Counted from the stretch's first letter, positions 8,669 through 17,344 are shown. The stretch: 41,567 nucleotides of DNA from Bacteroidota bacterium (GCA_018268105.1 JAFDXG010000017.1:1-41567); one strand, 5' to 3'. Notes: generated from the letters alone by a model not told the origin. Numbers and translations: made by a program.

Positions 8669-10531
8669 ATGTGTGGTATCGCCGGGATAGTATCGCAAAA
8701 CCCTTCACAAATACATATCAACCGCCTCAAAACAATGAGTGATTCCATTGTGCACCGGGGCCCCGATGGGGAGGGTTTCTGGATTAATCCTTCAAATAAT
8801 GTTGGCTTTGCACACCGGCGGCTTTCCATAATTGACCTTAGTACTGCTGCTGCGCAGCCCATGCATTTAGTAACAGCCGACTCCACTCCACGATACACAA
8901 TTACTTATAATGGGGAGATATACAACTACCTCGAAATAAGAGATAATCTTTTATCAAAGGGTTACACTTTTAAAAATCGCTGTGATACAGAAGTCGTTCT
9001 TGCAGCGTATGATTATTATAAAAAAGAATGCCTGCAATATTTTGACGGCATGTTTGCATTTGCTATCTGGGATGAAGCGGAGCAGACGTTATTCATAGCA
9101 AGAGACCGGTTTGGTGAAAAACCATTTTACTATACTATTGATAATGCCACAGCTACATTTCTTTTTGCGAGTGAAATAAAAGCGATTTGGGCGGCAGGAA
9201 TAGAAAAAATCCCCGACAAACAATCTCTTTTGTATTACCTGGGTGCTGGCTTAATGCAATTTCCGGCTGAGAAAGAAAAGACTTTTTATAATAATATCTG
9301 GTCGCTGCCGCCGGCACATTATGTACAATGGAGGATTTCTGAAAAACAATTTTCGGTAAATCGCTACTGGGATATCCATCAAAGACAAATAGCAATAAGT
9401 GCTAAGCATGCAACAGAGCAGTTTCGTTCACTTTTTTTTACTTCGGTAAAAAGAAGGCTCCGCAGTGATGTACGTATAGGCACCAGCTTAAGCGGCGGGC
9501 TTGACAGTTCTGCTATCGTTGCAGTTATTAATAATCTTATTACCAGTGAGAATTATAAAAGTTTTTCTGCTGTTTTCCCGGGATTTGAGAAAGACGAATC
9601 CGCACAAATTGAAGAAATCGCTACAGCTTTCGGACTTGATGACTATACCATTACTCCCGCAGCGGCAATGATGATTACTGAATTTGACAAGCTTTGTTAT
9701 CATCATGAACAACCCTTTGGTTCTTCGGGTATTTATGCGCAGTTTGAAGTTTGTAAACTCGCAGCTAACCACGCTACAAAGGTGCTGCTCGACGGGCAGG
9801 GTGCTGATGAAATTCTGGGGGGATATACCAGGTATATCCACTGGTATTTGCAGGGACTGGTGGCAAAACGAAAATTCGCATTATTTACCAGAGAAAAAAA
9901 CGCCCTGGAAAAAAATAACATGGCATTTCGATGGGGGTACAAAAACTATCTTGCCGCATTTACCCCGGCTTCAACTGCAATTGCTTTAAAGCGACGGGCA
10001 GAAAATTATATACTTTCCAATACAGAGTTGAACCCCGAATTTATCCGTGCTTATTTTGAGCGGGATAAAATATATAAACCTAACGTAAGCAGCATAAATG
10101 ATATCCTGTATTATGATGTAATGGAGTCGGGGCTTGAAGAATTATTGCGTTATGCAGATCGCAACTCTATGGCACATGGTATAGAAATGAGATTACCCTA
10201 TCTCAATCATGAGTTGGTTGAGTTTGCTTTTTCGTTGCCTGCAGAGTATAAAATTCACCAGGGATATACAAAATGGATATTGCGGGAAAGTGTAAAATAT
10301 ATTATTCCATCTTCCATTGCCTGGCGGAAAGATAAGATTGGCTACGAACCACCTCAGGAGCTATGGATGAAAAATCCTTCCTTTGAAGAGAAGATTATTA
10401 ATGCAAGGAAGAAACTTGCTGAATCGGGTATTCTCAAAAAAAACATGACAGTTATTCCTGTTCGTCCTTCTGCTGCTTATTCGAGGAACAATTATGACTG
10501 GAGATACCTGGTAGCAGCGGCATTTATATAA
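8669..10531 (+). CDS. asnB: Asparagine synthetase (glutamine-hydrolysing)
   Basis: This 620-aa class II glutamine amidotransferase makes asparagine from aspartate, ATP and glutamine. It starts MCGIAGI, placing the catalytic Cys at residue 2 once Met is removed. The glutaminase domain has HRGPDGEG, HRRLSIIDLS and YNGEIYNY. The synthetase domain has the pyrophosphatase loop SLSGGLDSSA (about residue 273), LDGQGADEILGGY and RLPYLNHELVEF. Length is at the long end but normal for AsnB-like enzymes. Some close relatives work in surface polysaccharide loci; here the neighbour is nadE, which favours central metabolism. It ends in a hairpin shared with the convergent gene. Confidence 0.92.
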   Translation: MCGIAGIVSQNPSQIHINRLKTMSDSIVHRGPDGEGFWINPSNNVGFAHRRLSIIDLSTAAAQPMHLVTADSTPRYTITYNGEIYNYLEIRDNLLSKGYTFKNRCDTEVVLAAYDYYKKECLQYFDGMFAFAIWDEAEQTLFIARDRFGEKPFYYTIDNATATFLFASEIKAIWAAGIEKIPDKQSLLYYLGAGLMQFPAEKEKTFYNNIWSLPPAHYVQWRISEKQFSVNRYWDIHQRQIAISAKHATEQFRSLFFTSVKRRLRSDVRIGTSLSGGLDSSAIVAVINNLITSENYKSFSAVFPGFEKDESAQIEEIATAFGLDDYTITPAAAMMITEFDKLCYHHEQPFGSSGIYAQFEVCKLAANHATKVLLDGQGADEILGGYTRYIHWYLQGLVAKRKFALFTREKNALEKNNMAFRWGYKNYLAAFTPASTAIALKRRAENYILSNTELNPEFIRAYFERDKIYKPNVSSINDILYYDVMESGLEELLRYADRNSMAHGIEMRLPYLNHELVEFAFSLPAEYKIHQGYTKWILRESVKYIIPSSIAWRKDKIGYEPPQELWMKNPSFEEKIINARKKLAESGILKKNMTVIPVRPSAAYSRNNYDWRYLVAAAFI

Positions 10532-10545
10532 CCATTCAACGACAA

Positions 10546-10592
10546 CAATGGGGCTAATATGTATTGTCGCCCCATTGCTCATCGCTTTTTTT
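10546..10592. terminator. Hairpin terminator between convergent genes
   Basis: A perfect 9-bp inverted repeat CAATGGGGC (10546-10554) and GCCCCATTG (10569-10577) with a 14-nt loop lies 14 nt after asnB. A run of seven T's follows at 10586-10592 but is separated from the stem by several bases, so it is a less than ideal intrinsic terminator. It sits between two genes pointing at each other and may serve both. Confidence 0.6.
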
Positions 10593-10610
10593 GTGGCTTA
10601 CTAACTAAAC

Positions 10611-11057
10611 TTATAATTGCTGCTTTTTGAACTTTTCGTATAACAGGTGGTCGCCATAACCATCAAACTTTATGGTGTACCAATATTTGTCATCTTCCAT
10701 TTTTACAAAATAGGCAATATCCTCTCCACTGGTTATTTCTGTTACTCCAAAAAGTGTCTTGTTTTTATAATTTGATTTTATTATCCTCATAATATTCATT
10801 GGCAATAATTCAGGCTGATAAAACCGCATGGAATGTGTGATCACCCCATTCATGTCGTAGTACACAATATACCTAACATCCTTCTGGATAAATCGTACAG
10901 AGTAATTATCTTCATTTTCCTGCCAGCTTACCTGCCTGGCCTCTGTAAAAGTTTCATGAAATATCTTGAGTACTTTTTCGCTTACTTCGGCAGGATCGTT
11001 TGCAAATACACCTGTTGCTGCCAGCGCCAAAACTGAAAACATAAATATCTTTTTCAT
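10611..11057 (-). CDS. Small exported protein, PepSY/BLIP-like fold suspected
   Basis: A 148-aa protein with a clear Sec signal peptide (MKKIFMFSVLALAATGVFAN, cleavage near residue 19-20). The mature part has two similar-looking halves rich in alternating aromatic and charged residues (YSVRFIQKDVRYIVYYD and YFVKMEDDKYWYTIKFDGYG), the pattern of small periplasmic PepSY/DUF2874-like beta proteins common in Chitinophagaceae. This fold call is an inference from pattern only. No enzyme motif is visible. Its upstream region carries a notable 13-bp inverted repeat (11076-11131). Confidence 0.72.
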   Translation of the reverse strand: MKKIFMFSVLALAATGVFANDPAEVSEKVLKIFHETFTEARQVSWQENEDNYSVRFIQKDVRYIVYYDMNGVITHSMRFYQPELLPMNIMRIIKSNYKNKTLFGVTEITSGEDIAYFVKMEDDKYWYTIKFDGYGDHLLYEKFKKQQL

Positions 11058-11075
11058 AACAACACCATTTAATAA

Positions 11076-11131
11076 TTATAGAGATAAAATTGATTAACGA
11101 TCTAAAAGTATATTGTTATTTATCTCTATAA
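11076..11131. repeat. 13-bp perfect inverted repeat with 30-nt spacer
   Basis: TTATAGAGATAAA at 11076-11088 is repeated in inverted form as TTTATCTCTATAA at 11119-11131. It lies 19 nt upstream of the minus-strand exported protein gene, with a possible -7 box (TACTTTTA on the minus strand) in the spacer. This could be a regulator binding pair or an RNA hairpin in the leader. Confidence 0.7.
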
Positions 11132-11320
11132 AATGAAACTATGCAGATGGATGAATCATGATAAGATAAATACAGAGAAGCGTTTTTATTTTTTCAGCAG
11201 ATTATATCACCTTAAAGGCAGAAACCGCTACAGTATTGCATTACAGAAGTTATTTATCAATGTTACGTAAAGGGGGTTAAGTTTCTGTTAAACTGGAATT
11301 TTGGAAAACAACTCGATAAG

Positions 11321-11349
11321 TTGAAACTCGGCGCAAATATGCATCTTTG
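11321..11349 (+). promoter_or_regulatory. Promoter for the trans-sulfuration gene
   Basis: TTG (11321-11323), an 18-bp spacer and CATCTTTG (11342-11349) approximate the Bacteroidota TTTG/TAnnTTTG promoter with one mismatch in the -7 TA. The -7 box ends 45 nt before the start codon. Confidence 0.5.
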
Positions 11350-11394
11350 CATTTCTTATGATACCCTAATTGAAGTGAACAAAAACAATTACAG

Positions 11395-12534
11395 ATGAAA
11401 CCGGCTACAAAATTTATTCATGCGGGTGTACACCCCGATCCTTCCACAGGAGCTATTATGACACCAATATACCAGACCTCCACTTTTGTGCAGGAAGGCC
11501 CAGGCAAACATAAAGGCTATGAATATGCCCGTACCCAAAATCCCACACGTACTCAATTGCAGGATGCACTGGCTGCGGCCGAAAATGGTAAATACGGGAT
11601 CAGTTTTGGCAGCGGACTTGCTGCTACTGATACCCTGCTGAAATTGTTTAAACCAGGCGATGAAATTATTTGTACAAACGATTTGTACGGAGGCACTTAC
11701 AGACTAATGAAAAAAATATGGGAGCCTTTTGGATTAAAATTTCACTTTATTGATATGAGCAATGCAGACAATATCACTGCTGCGCTTACTCCCGCTACTA
11801 AAATGATTTGGCTGGAAACACCGACTAACCCATTGATGCGTATTATTGATATCAGCGCTTGTGCGGAAATTGCAGGAAATGCAAATGCAATGCTGGCAGT
11901 GGATAATACTTTTGCCTCACCCTTTTTGCAAAACCCTCTTGATCTGGGAGCTGATGTGGTAATGCACTCTGCCACTAAATATATAGGGGGTCACAGTGAT
12001 GTGGTACATGGCTGTTTAATCACCAATAATAAAGAAGTTGCTGATCAGTTGTACTTTTTGCAAAATGCCTGTGGCGCTGTTCCCGGTCCGCAAGACTGCT
12101 TCCTGTTGCTTCGCGGGTTAAAGACCCTTCATGTACGTATGCAAAGGCATTGCGAGAATGGTGAAAAAATAGCGCATTTCCTGCGTCAGCATCCAAAAGT
12201 TGCTAAGGTACACTGGTGCGGTTTTCAGGATCATCCTAATCATCATATTGCAAAAACACAAATGAAAGATTTTGGCGGAATGATGAGCTTTGAATTGAAA
12301 GATGACACTGTAACAGCAGCTAATAAAGTACTGTCTTCTACACATATTTTTGCCTGTGCTGAATCGTTAGGTGGCGTAGAATCACTGATTGGACATCCGG
12401 CAAGTATGACTCATGCATCTATTCCCCGTGAAGAACGGATTGCAAACGGATTAACTGATTCATTAATTCGCCTGAGTGTAGGTATTGAGGATGCAGAAGA
12501 CCTGATCGGAGACCTTAATCAGGCACTCGGCTAA
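11395..12534 (+). CDS. PLP-dependent trans-sulfuration enzyme (cystathionine gamma-synthase/lyase family)
   Basis: A 379-aa Cys/Met metabolism PLP enzyme. Family blocks in order: HAGVHPDPSTGAIMTPIYQTS, YEYARTQNPTR (residues about 42-52), FGSGLAATDTLLKL, DLYGGTYR, LETPTNPLM, AVDNTFASPF and HSATKYIGGHSDVVHG, where the Lys binds PLP (near residue 196). The C-terminus has ESLGGVESLIGHPASMTHASIP. Members include cystathionine gamma-synthase (MetB) and gamma-lyase, which sequence alone separates poorly. Nothing in the neighbourhood settles the direction of sulfur flow. The next gene starts 7 nt after its stop, so it heads a probable three-gene operon. Confidence 0.9.
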   Translation: MKPATKFIHAGVHPDPSTGAIMTPIYQTSTFVQEGPGKHKGYEYARTQNPTRTQLQDALAAAENGKYGISFGSGLAATDTLLKLFKPGDEIICTNDLYGGTYRLMKKIWEPFGLKFHFIDMSNADNITAALTPATKMIWLETPTNPLMRIIDISACAEIAGNANAMLAVDNTFASPFLQNPLDLGADVVMHSATKYIGGHSDVVHGCLITNNKEVADQLYFLQNACGAVPGPQDCFLLLRGLKTLHVRMQRHCENGEKIAHFLRQHPKVAKVHWCGFQDHPNHHIAKTQMKDFGGMMSFELKDDTVTAANKVLSSTHIFACAESLGGVESLIGHPASMTHASIPREERIANGLTDSLIRLSVGIEDAEDLIGDLNQALG

Positions 12535-12541
12535 AGGAACT

Positions 12542-13318
12542 ATGAATGACATTAACACACTGAAGAATTTCCTCGACGGGAAAGTTGAAGAATATAATCA
12601 GCCTTCATTTTTGGATAAAGATCCTATTAGTATTCCCCACAGGTTTACAGCCAAACAGGATATAGAGATAGCTGGTTTTTTTGCGGCTATACTGGCCTGG
12701 GGCAACCGTACTACAATTATTAAAAAATGTACGGAACTTATGGATTTAATGGATAATGCACCTTATTCCTTTTGTAAATCACCATCCGCATCCTCACTAA
12801 AAAAAATAATGCATTTCAAACACCGCACGTTTAACGGTACTGATATACTTTATTTTATAGAATTTTTACGATATCACTATTCATCACATACCTCTCTGGA
12901 AGGTGCATTCACCGATGGATTTAACAGAGAAGAAAAAACGGTTGAAAATGCCCTTGCATATTTTCACGAATATTTTTTCTCCCTTCCCGATTCGCCGGAG
13001 CGAACACGAAAACATATAGCTACCCCCCTGAAGATGTCTACCTGCAAACGGATTAACATGTTTCTGCGATGGATGGTGCGTAATGACAAAACAGGTGTAG
13101 ATTTTGGGCTTTGGCAAAATATTTTACCTGCGCAGTTAATATGCCCGGTGGATGTGCATGTAGCACGGGTAGCCAAAAAGCTGAAACTGATAAAAAGAAA
13201 ACAAACCGACTGGCTAACCGCGGTGGAACTTACTGAATGTTTGCAAAAATTTGATCCCCTTGATCCGGTGAAATATGATTTTGCATTATTCGGATTGGGA
13301 GTAACAGAAAAATTTTGA
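12542..13318 (+). CDS. TIGR02757 family protein (DUF2400)
   Basis: A 258-aa protein recognisable as TIGR02757/DUF2400 from DPISIPHRF and DIEIAGFFAAILAWGNRTTIIKKC near the N-terminus, followed by FKHRTFNGTD, RINMFLRWMVR and LICPVDVHVARVAKKLKLI. The helical pattern and the VDVHVARVA segment resemble helix-hairpin-helix DNA glycosylase relatives, but a DNA-repair role is only inferred from that resemblance. The family is common in Bacteroidota and epsilon-proteobacteria and has no established function. It is separated by 7 nt from the upstream gene and 1 nt from the downstream one, so co-transcription is likely. Confidence 0.85.
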   Translation: MNDINTLKNFLDGKVEEYNQPSFLDKDPISIPHRFTAKQDIEIAGFFAAILAWGNRTTIIKKCTELMDLMDNAPYSFCKSPSASSLKKIMHFKHRTFNGTDILYFIEFLRYHYSSHTSLEGAFTDGFNREEKTVENALAYFHEYFFSLPDSPERTRKHIATPLKMSTCKRINMFLRWMVRNDKTGVDFGLWQNILPAQLICPVDVHVARVAKKLKLIKRKQTDWLTAVELTECLQKFDPLDPVKYDFALFGLGVTEKF

Positions 13319-13319
13319 C

Positions 13320-13643
13320 ATGGACGATAAAGCTGAAGTTATACAGTCACTATCACAATTGATTGAATTGCCGGTTGCAAAGCAAAACAACTGGGCGGAG
13401 TTTGAACTTTCACTCCGGGATAAGATCAATGATCTTATTCAATACGATTTCCAGAAATTAGTGGAGTGCCTGTACCGTATTGATATAGACGAATCAAAAT
13501 TAAAAGGGTTATTGAAAAAACAGGAACATGAAGACGCTGCTATAATTATCAGCCGGTTAATTATTGAACGGCAGCTTCAAAAAGTCAGGGACCGGAAAAA
13601 ATACGGGAATACCGGTGGGCTTAGTGATGAAGAAAAGTGGTAA
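13320..13643 (+). CDS. Conserved small helical protein of unknown function
   Basis: A 107-aa soluble, strongly charged protein with no signal peptide or membrane segment. It begins 1 nt after the stop of the TIGR02757 gene, which supports translation from the same mRNA. Segments WAEFELSLRDKINDLIQYDFQKLVECLYRIDIDESKLK and AAIIISRLIIERQLQKVRDRKK suggest a helical bundle. Proteins of this type recur in Bacteroidota without assigned function. Its last 23 bases overlap the 3' end of the convergent NRAMP-like gene in antisense. Confidence 0.75.
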   Translation: MDDKAEVIQSLSQLIELPVAKQNNWAEFELSLRDKINDLIQYDFQKLVECLYRIDIDESKLKGLLKKQEHEDAAIIISRLIIERQLQKVRDRKKYGNTGGLSDEEKW

Positions 13644-14829
13644 TGTTTATTTTGAGTGTAATAATACTCATCCAGGTCATAATAATCACTACAATCCAAC
13701 CCGTCATTCTCATCCAGAGCGGGTGATAATATTCACCCATAATAGTACGGCGTGAAGCCGCAATCAATATAACAGCCAGCGATACCGGAAGTATAATACC
13801 ATTAAAAGCCCCAGCAATTATAAGCAGCGTTACCGGGTTTCCCGCAAATCCGAAGATTACAGCAGAAACAAGGATAAAGATTGTGATGACTATTTTTTCA
13901 TTCTTTCTTATAAAAGGATGTAAGGTTTTCCAGAAAGAAACTGATGTATAACTGGCTCCTATAACCGAAGTAATGGCTGCACTCCACAATACTATTCCAA
14001 AAAAAATATGTCCGGGCTTTCCTGCAGCCAGATGAAATACTTCTCCTGCAGGGTTTTCGTTGCCCAATGCAGCACCCTGCCAAACTACTCCCAGGGCAGC
14101 GAGAAACAGTATATATCGCATCAGCGATGTTACCAATATACCACTTACTGCGCTTTTATTTACAAGCCCTACTGCGTTTTTGCCTTTTATGCCTGCATCG
14201 AGCAGGCGATGTGCACCGGCAAATGAAATATAACCGCCAACAGTGCCGCCAACTAATGTAATAATCTTCATAATATCCGTTGATTCTGGCCATACCGATC
14301 GGTAGATTGCTTCGTTTACGGGAGGCTGTGAGGAGTACAGCACATATAATGTTAAAGCTATCATACCAAGCCCAAGCGCTTTTACTATACTATCCATAAG
14401 TTTGCCGGCTTCCCTGTACCAGAATATGGCAATGGCTATTACTGCGCTGAATAGGGCTCCGGCTTCGGGCTTCATTCCGGTGAGCACCTGTAACCCCATT
14501 CCACACCCACCCATATTGCCTATATTAAAAACCAGTCCGCCTAATGCTATTAAAGCTGCAATAAAATAACCAAGTCCCGGCGCCAATCTGTTGGCAATAT
14601 CCTGTACCCGCAGCTTACTGACGGTGATGACCCGCCAAATGTTTAACTGAACAGCTATATCGAGTAATATTGATATGATAATGATGAATCCAAAACTTGC
14701 TTTTAATTCTTCCGTAAACTTAGCCGTTTGGGTAAGAAAGCCAGGGCCAATAGCTGAAGACGCCATTAGAAAGGCTGCCCCTGTAACTGCGCCTCCAAAA
14801 CCGGTAAATACTTTTTTATATCGTTTCAA
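13621..14829 (-). CDS. NRAMP-fold transporter of the 5-oxoprolinase operon (YcsG-like)
   Basis: A 402-aa polytopic membrane protein with about 11 hydrophobic segments, resembling the NRAMP family and in particular the YcsG-type members found with pxp genes. At the place in the first membrane helix where NRAMP metal transporters carry DPGN, this protein reads GPGF (residues 28-31, in ASSAIGPGFLTQ), so the metal-binding Asp and Asn are absent. The MPH motif of the sixth helix is also not recognisable near GGYISFAGAHR. Its start overlaps the end of pxpA by 14 nt, so it is translated from the same mRNA. The context suggests uptake of 5-oxoproline or a related substrate rather than a metal, which is an inference. 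Confidence 0.85.
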   Translation of the reverse strand: MKRYKKVFTGFGGAVTGAAFLMASSAIGPGFLTQTAKFTEELKASFGFIIIISILLDIAVQLNIWRVITVSKLRVQDIANRLAPGLGYFIAALIALGGLVFNIGNMGGCGMGLQVLTGMKPEAGALFSAVIAIAIFWYREAGKLMDSIVKALGLGMIALTLYVLYSSQPPVNEAIYRSVWPESTDIMKIITLVGGTVGGYISFAGAHRLLDAGIKGKNAVGLVNKSAVSGILVTSLMRYILFLAALGVVWQGAALGNENPAGEVFHLAAGKPGHIFFGIVLWSAAITSVIGASYTSVSFWKTLHPFIRKNEKIVITIFILVSAVIFGFAGNPVTLLIIAGAFNGIILPVSLAVILIAASRRTIMGEYYHPLWMRMTGWIVVIIMTWMSIITLKINITTFLHH

Positions 14830-15559
14830 TCGTTATTCCGTTTTTCCTAAGATGTTTAAAAATGATATTTGCAAATTCAACAGCGTGCAGGGTATCTCCA
14901 TGTATACAAATAGTATCTGCCTTTACGGATATCATTTCTCCCGTCGTTGATTTTACTAATCCATCTTCCACCATCTGCAGAGCCTGCGCCAAAACGGTCT
15001 GTTCATCAGTAAGCACAGCATCTTTCTTTGATCTTGGAGTTAATGAACCATCCGCTTCATAACTGCGGTCGGCAAATACTTCACTTGCCGTTCTCAGTTG
15101 CAATGCTTTTGCAGCATGTATCATCTCAGATCCGGATAAACCGTATAAAATCAAACCGGGGTCAATATCTTTCGTAGCCTTTGCCAGTATAGCAGCATAT
15201 ATCTTATCCCTGGCAGCCATATTGTATAATGCGCCATGAGGTTTTACGTGATGCAAAAACAAACCGGCATTTTCCGCCGCCTCTTTTATAATCCTAACCT
15301 GACGGGAAAATAAAGTATATAGTTCTTCGGGAGATATTTGTATTTCGATTCTTCCAAAGTTGAGTTGATCATCAAACCCCGGGTGGGCGCCAATAGCTAC
15401 TTTATATTCGCCACAATATCTGATTGATTCTCTGATAATTTCATCATTCCCCGCATGGTAGCCACAGGCGATATTAGCCGAACTAATGAATGACATTATT
15501 GCTTTATCATGCATCATGCCTTCACCCATATCACAATTCAGGTCAATTTTTAGAGGCAT
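14816..15559 (-). CDS. pxpA: 5-oxoprolinase subunit PxpA (LamB/YcsF family)
   Basis: A 247-aa protein with the LamB/YcsF signature blocks DLNCDMGEG (residues 6-14), SSANIACGYHAGN, AIGAHPGFDD, HVKPHGALYN, EVFADRSYEADG and CIHGDTLHAV. With PxpB and PxpC it forms the prokaryotic ATP-dependent 5-oxoprolinase that opens 5-oxo-L-proline to L-glutamate, removing a damage product of glutamine and glutamate. Length is typical. It follows pxpC by 48 nt and overlaps the transporter gene by 14 nt. Confidence 0.95.
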   Translation of the reverse strand: MPLKIDLNCDMGEGMMHDKAIMSFISSANIACGYHAGNDEIIRESIRYCGEYKVAIGAHPGFDDQLNFGRIEIQISPEELYTLFSRQVRIIKEAAENAGLFLHHVKPHGALYNMAARDKIYAAILAKATKDIDPGLILYGLSGSEMIHAAKALQLRTASEVFADRSYEADGSLTPRSKKDAVLTDEQTVLAQALQMVEDGLVKSTTGEMISVKADTICIHGDTLHAVEFANIIFKHLRKNGITIETI

Positions 15560-15607
15560 ATTTTATCTGCTTGTTACCCGTGATGAAATATATCAGCCCG
15601 ATTTCAT

Positions 15608-16594
15608 TCATTTTTTAAAAATGTTTTCCCATTTGAAAATACAGGCATTTTTTAACTGTAGCAAATGGCTCTCCTGTGAGAGCAGCAATTGTTCCGCTGT
15701 TTCCATCGTTACTAAAGTAAATCTTATGCTTTTGTTTTTTGACTGTGCTATTTTAGGTAAATGTGCGGAAATGACATGTCCTATTCGCGGATAACCACCG
15801 ATGCTCTGGCGATCAGCCATCAGTACTATTATCTTCCCCCCGGGCAACAATTGGATAGTGCCAAACTGAACAGGGGCAGAAAGCAATTCTTCCTGTAGTT
15901 CAATCTCTACAGGTGGTCCGTCAAGTATATAACCCATACGGTCAGACGAAGGGTTTACCCAAAAAGTTTTTTCAGAAAAATATTTTTTACCGGAGTCTGA
16001 TATTTTTTCCCACTCCCTGCCGGGCAGCACATATATTTCATCATCAGCAGACTGGTCTTTCCATGATGTAGAATACCAGGGTAAAATGATATGTTCTTTT
16101 CTACCGGGAAAATTATCTGGCAATTCCTTAGAAGCATAAGGGATATAATCGTTTTTCCTGAGCAACCTTCCCTGCCAGCCTCCCCTTTCAACCCGGGTAT
16201 TTGTGGAGCAACTGTTCAGCCAGAGGTTTCCCGGCAATCCGCCACGAATGGCAAGATAGGCCCATCCGCCATTTTTGTAATCATGAAATTGCAAACTGCT
16301 TTTTTCACCCGCTAATACCGGATGCATTACCGGAAGCGGCTGACCATTAATAGTAGCAGAAAAATCAGCCCCACCTACTGCAAATACTACCTGCTGTTCA
16401 AAAACAACAGATGCAGCAGGAAAACCCATTTCAATAACTGCTTTATGGCGGGGATTACCCAAAAGTAAATTGAGTGATTTTAAGGCAAAATCATCCATAG
16501 CCCCACCCTGACTTACTCCCAGATGTTGATAACCTGATCGTCCCTGGTCCTGTATACTGTCATGCACCCCTGCCTTTATAATTCTTAAACTCAT
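15608..16594 (-). CDS. pxpC: 5-oxoprolinase subunit PxpC (biotin-dependent carboxyltransferase-like, KipA)
   Basis: A 328-aa protein with the AHS2/KipA blocks IQDQGRSGYQHLGVSQGGAMDDFAL (about residues 14-38), the LLGNPRHKAVIEM segment, and late SDRMGYILDGPP, GTIQLLPGGKIIVLMADRQSIGGYPRIGHV. It is homologous to one half of urea-carboxylase-type allophanate hydrolase domains but acts as the PxpC subunit of 5-oxoprolinase. Its start overlaps the pxpB end by 35 nt, indicating tight translational linkage with its partner subunit. The ATG at 16594 is favoured because it leads straight into the conserved N-terminal block. Confidence 0.93.
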   Translation of the reverse strand: MSLRIIKAGVHDSIQDQGRSGYQHLGVSQGGAMDDFALKSLNLLLGNPRHKAVIEMGFPAASVVFEQQVVFAVGGADFSATINGQPLPVMHPVLAGEKSSLQFHDYKNGGWAYLAIRGGLPGNLWLNSCSTNTRVERGGWQGRLLRKNDYIPYASKELPDNFPGRKEHIILPWYSTSWKDQSADDEIYVLPGREWEKISDSGKKYFSEKTFWVNPSSDRMGYILDGPPVEIELQEELLSAPVQFGTIQLLPGGKIIVLMADRQSIGGYPRIGHVISAHLPKIAQSKNKSIRFTLVTMETAEQLLLSQESHLLQLKNACIFKWENIFKK

Positions 16595-17285
16595 TTATGC
16601 TGATTGGATAAAACTGTACAATATCCCCCGGTTCAAAAAAAGTTTGAATAGTATCCCCTGATGTTTCGAAAAGTTGTTCAGGTGTGCGTCCTATTATATT
16701 CCATCCGCCGGGGGAGTTAAGCGGATAAATCCCTGTTTGTTTGCCGGTAATACCAACGCTGCCGGCTGCTATTTTTTGAGGCAGTTTTTTACGTGGCATA
16801 TACAATCGTTTATCCACTTCTCCCATATAGGCAAATCCCGGTAAAAAACCGAGCATATATACCCGGTATCTGACAGCACAATGTATGGCTATAATTTTCG
16901 CCGGACTCATTTTAGTATGATCTGCAATAGTAGTAATATCTAAAGCAAATGTGGGATCATAACAAACAGGCACATTAATTTCACGGTTTTGTAAAGGCTG
17001 CAGTTTGCTGACAACTTGTATTAACTTTTCTATTTCCCGTATAGCGGTTGCACTTATTGTTTCATTATTCAAGACCTGTCCGGATAATATTAAAGGATCA
17101 TAATATATAGTAATACTCGTATATGCAGGTACCACCTCAATGCATCCACGGAAAGGATTTCCGGTAAAATAATGATACAGAGTATTGATTATTTCATTCA
17201 CCCCGGGGTTTATCTGATGCCCAAACTCTATGGTTATGGCCATATCTCCAGATGAGAAGATGCTGTAAGGAGGCAGGGAATGCAT
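16560..17285 (-). CDS. pxpB: 5-oxoprolinase subunit PxpB (KipI family)
   Basis: A 241-aa AHS1/KipI family protein. Conserved blocks are the early GDMAITIEFG (about residues 13-22), VPVCYDPTFALDI (Tyr-Asp element), HCAVRYRVYMLGFLPGFAYMGEVD, LPQKIAAGSVGITGKQTGIYPLNSPGGWNIIGRTP and FEPGDIVQF. It pairs with PxpC in the 5-oxoprolinase complex; the B. subtilis homologue was first known as a KinA inhibitor. It is first in the operon, with the 59-bp gap to the divergent ArsC-like gene holding the promoter region for both. Confidence 0.94.
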   Translation of the reverse strand: MHSLPPYSIFSSGDMAITIEFGHQINPGVNEIINTLYHYFTGNPFRGCIEVVPAYTSITIYYDPLILSGQVLNNETISATAIREIEKLIQVVSKLQPLQNREINVPVCYDPTFALDITTIADHTKMSPAKIIAIHCAVRYRVYMLGFLPGFAYMGEVDKRLYMPRKKLPQKIAAGSVGITGKQTGIYPLNSPGGWNIIGRTPEQLFETSGDTIQTFFEPGDIVQFYPISINEFKNYKGRGA

Positions 17286-17322
17286 AGCGGTATAAAGTTA
17301 GCGGCTAATGTTTATTAATAGA

Positions 17323-17330
17323 TAATTTTG
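17323..17330 (+). promoter_or_regulatory. -7 element for the ArsC/Spx-like gene
   Basis: TAATTTTG matches TAnnTTTG exactly. It ends 14 nt before the start codon, predicting a leader of under about 10 nt. No good -33 TTTG is present upstream within the 59-bp divergent region. Confidence 0.5.
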
Positions 17331-17344
17331 AACAAATTAACTCA

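Larger units (their letters stand above)
11058..11394. other. 337-bp intergenic region between divergent genes
   Basis: No gene is visible. The left part holds the start region of the exported protein gene and a 13-bp perfect inverted repeat (separate entry). A possible minus-strand -7 box, TACTTTTA, lies between the repeat arms. The right end holds a promoter for the trans-sulfuration gene (separate entry). The middle, about 11132-11300, is AT-rich with no recognisable element. Confidence 0.7.
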
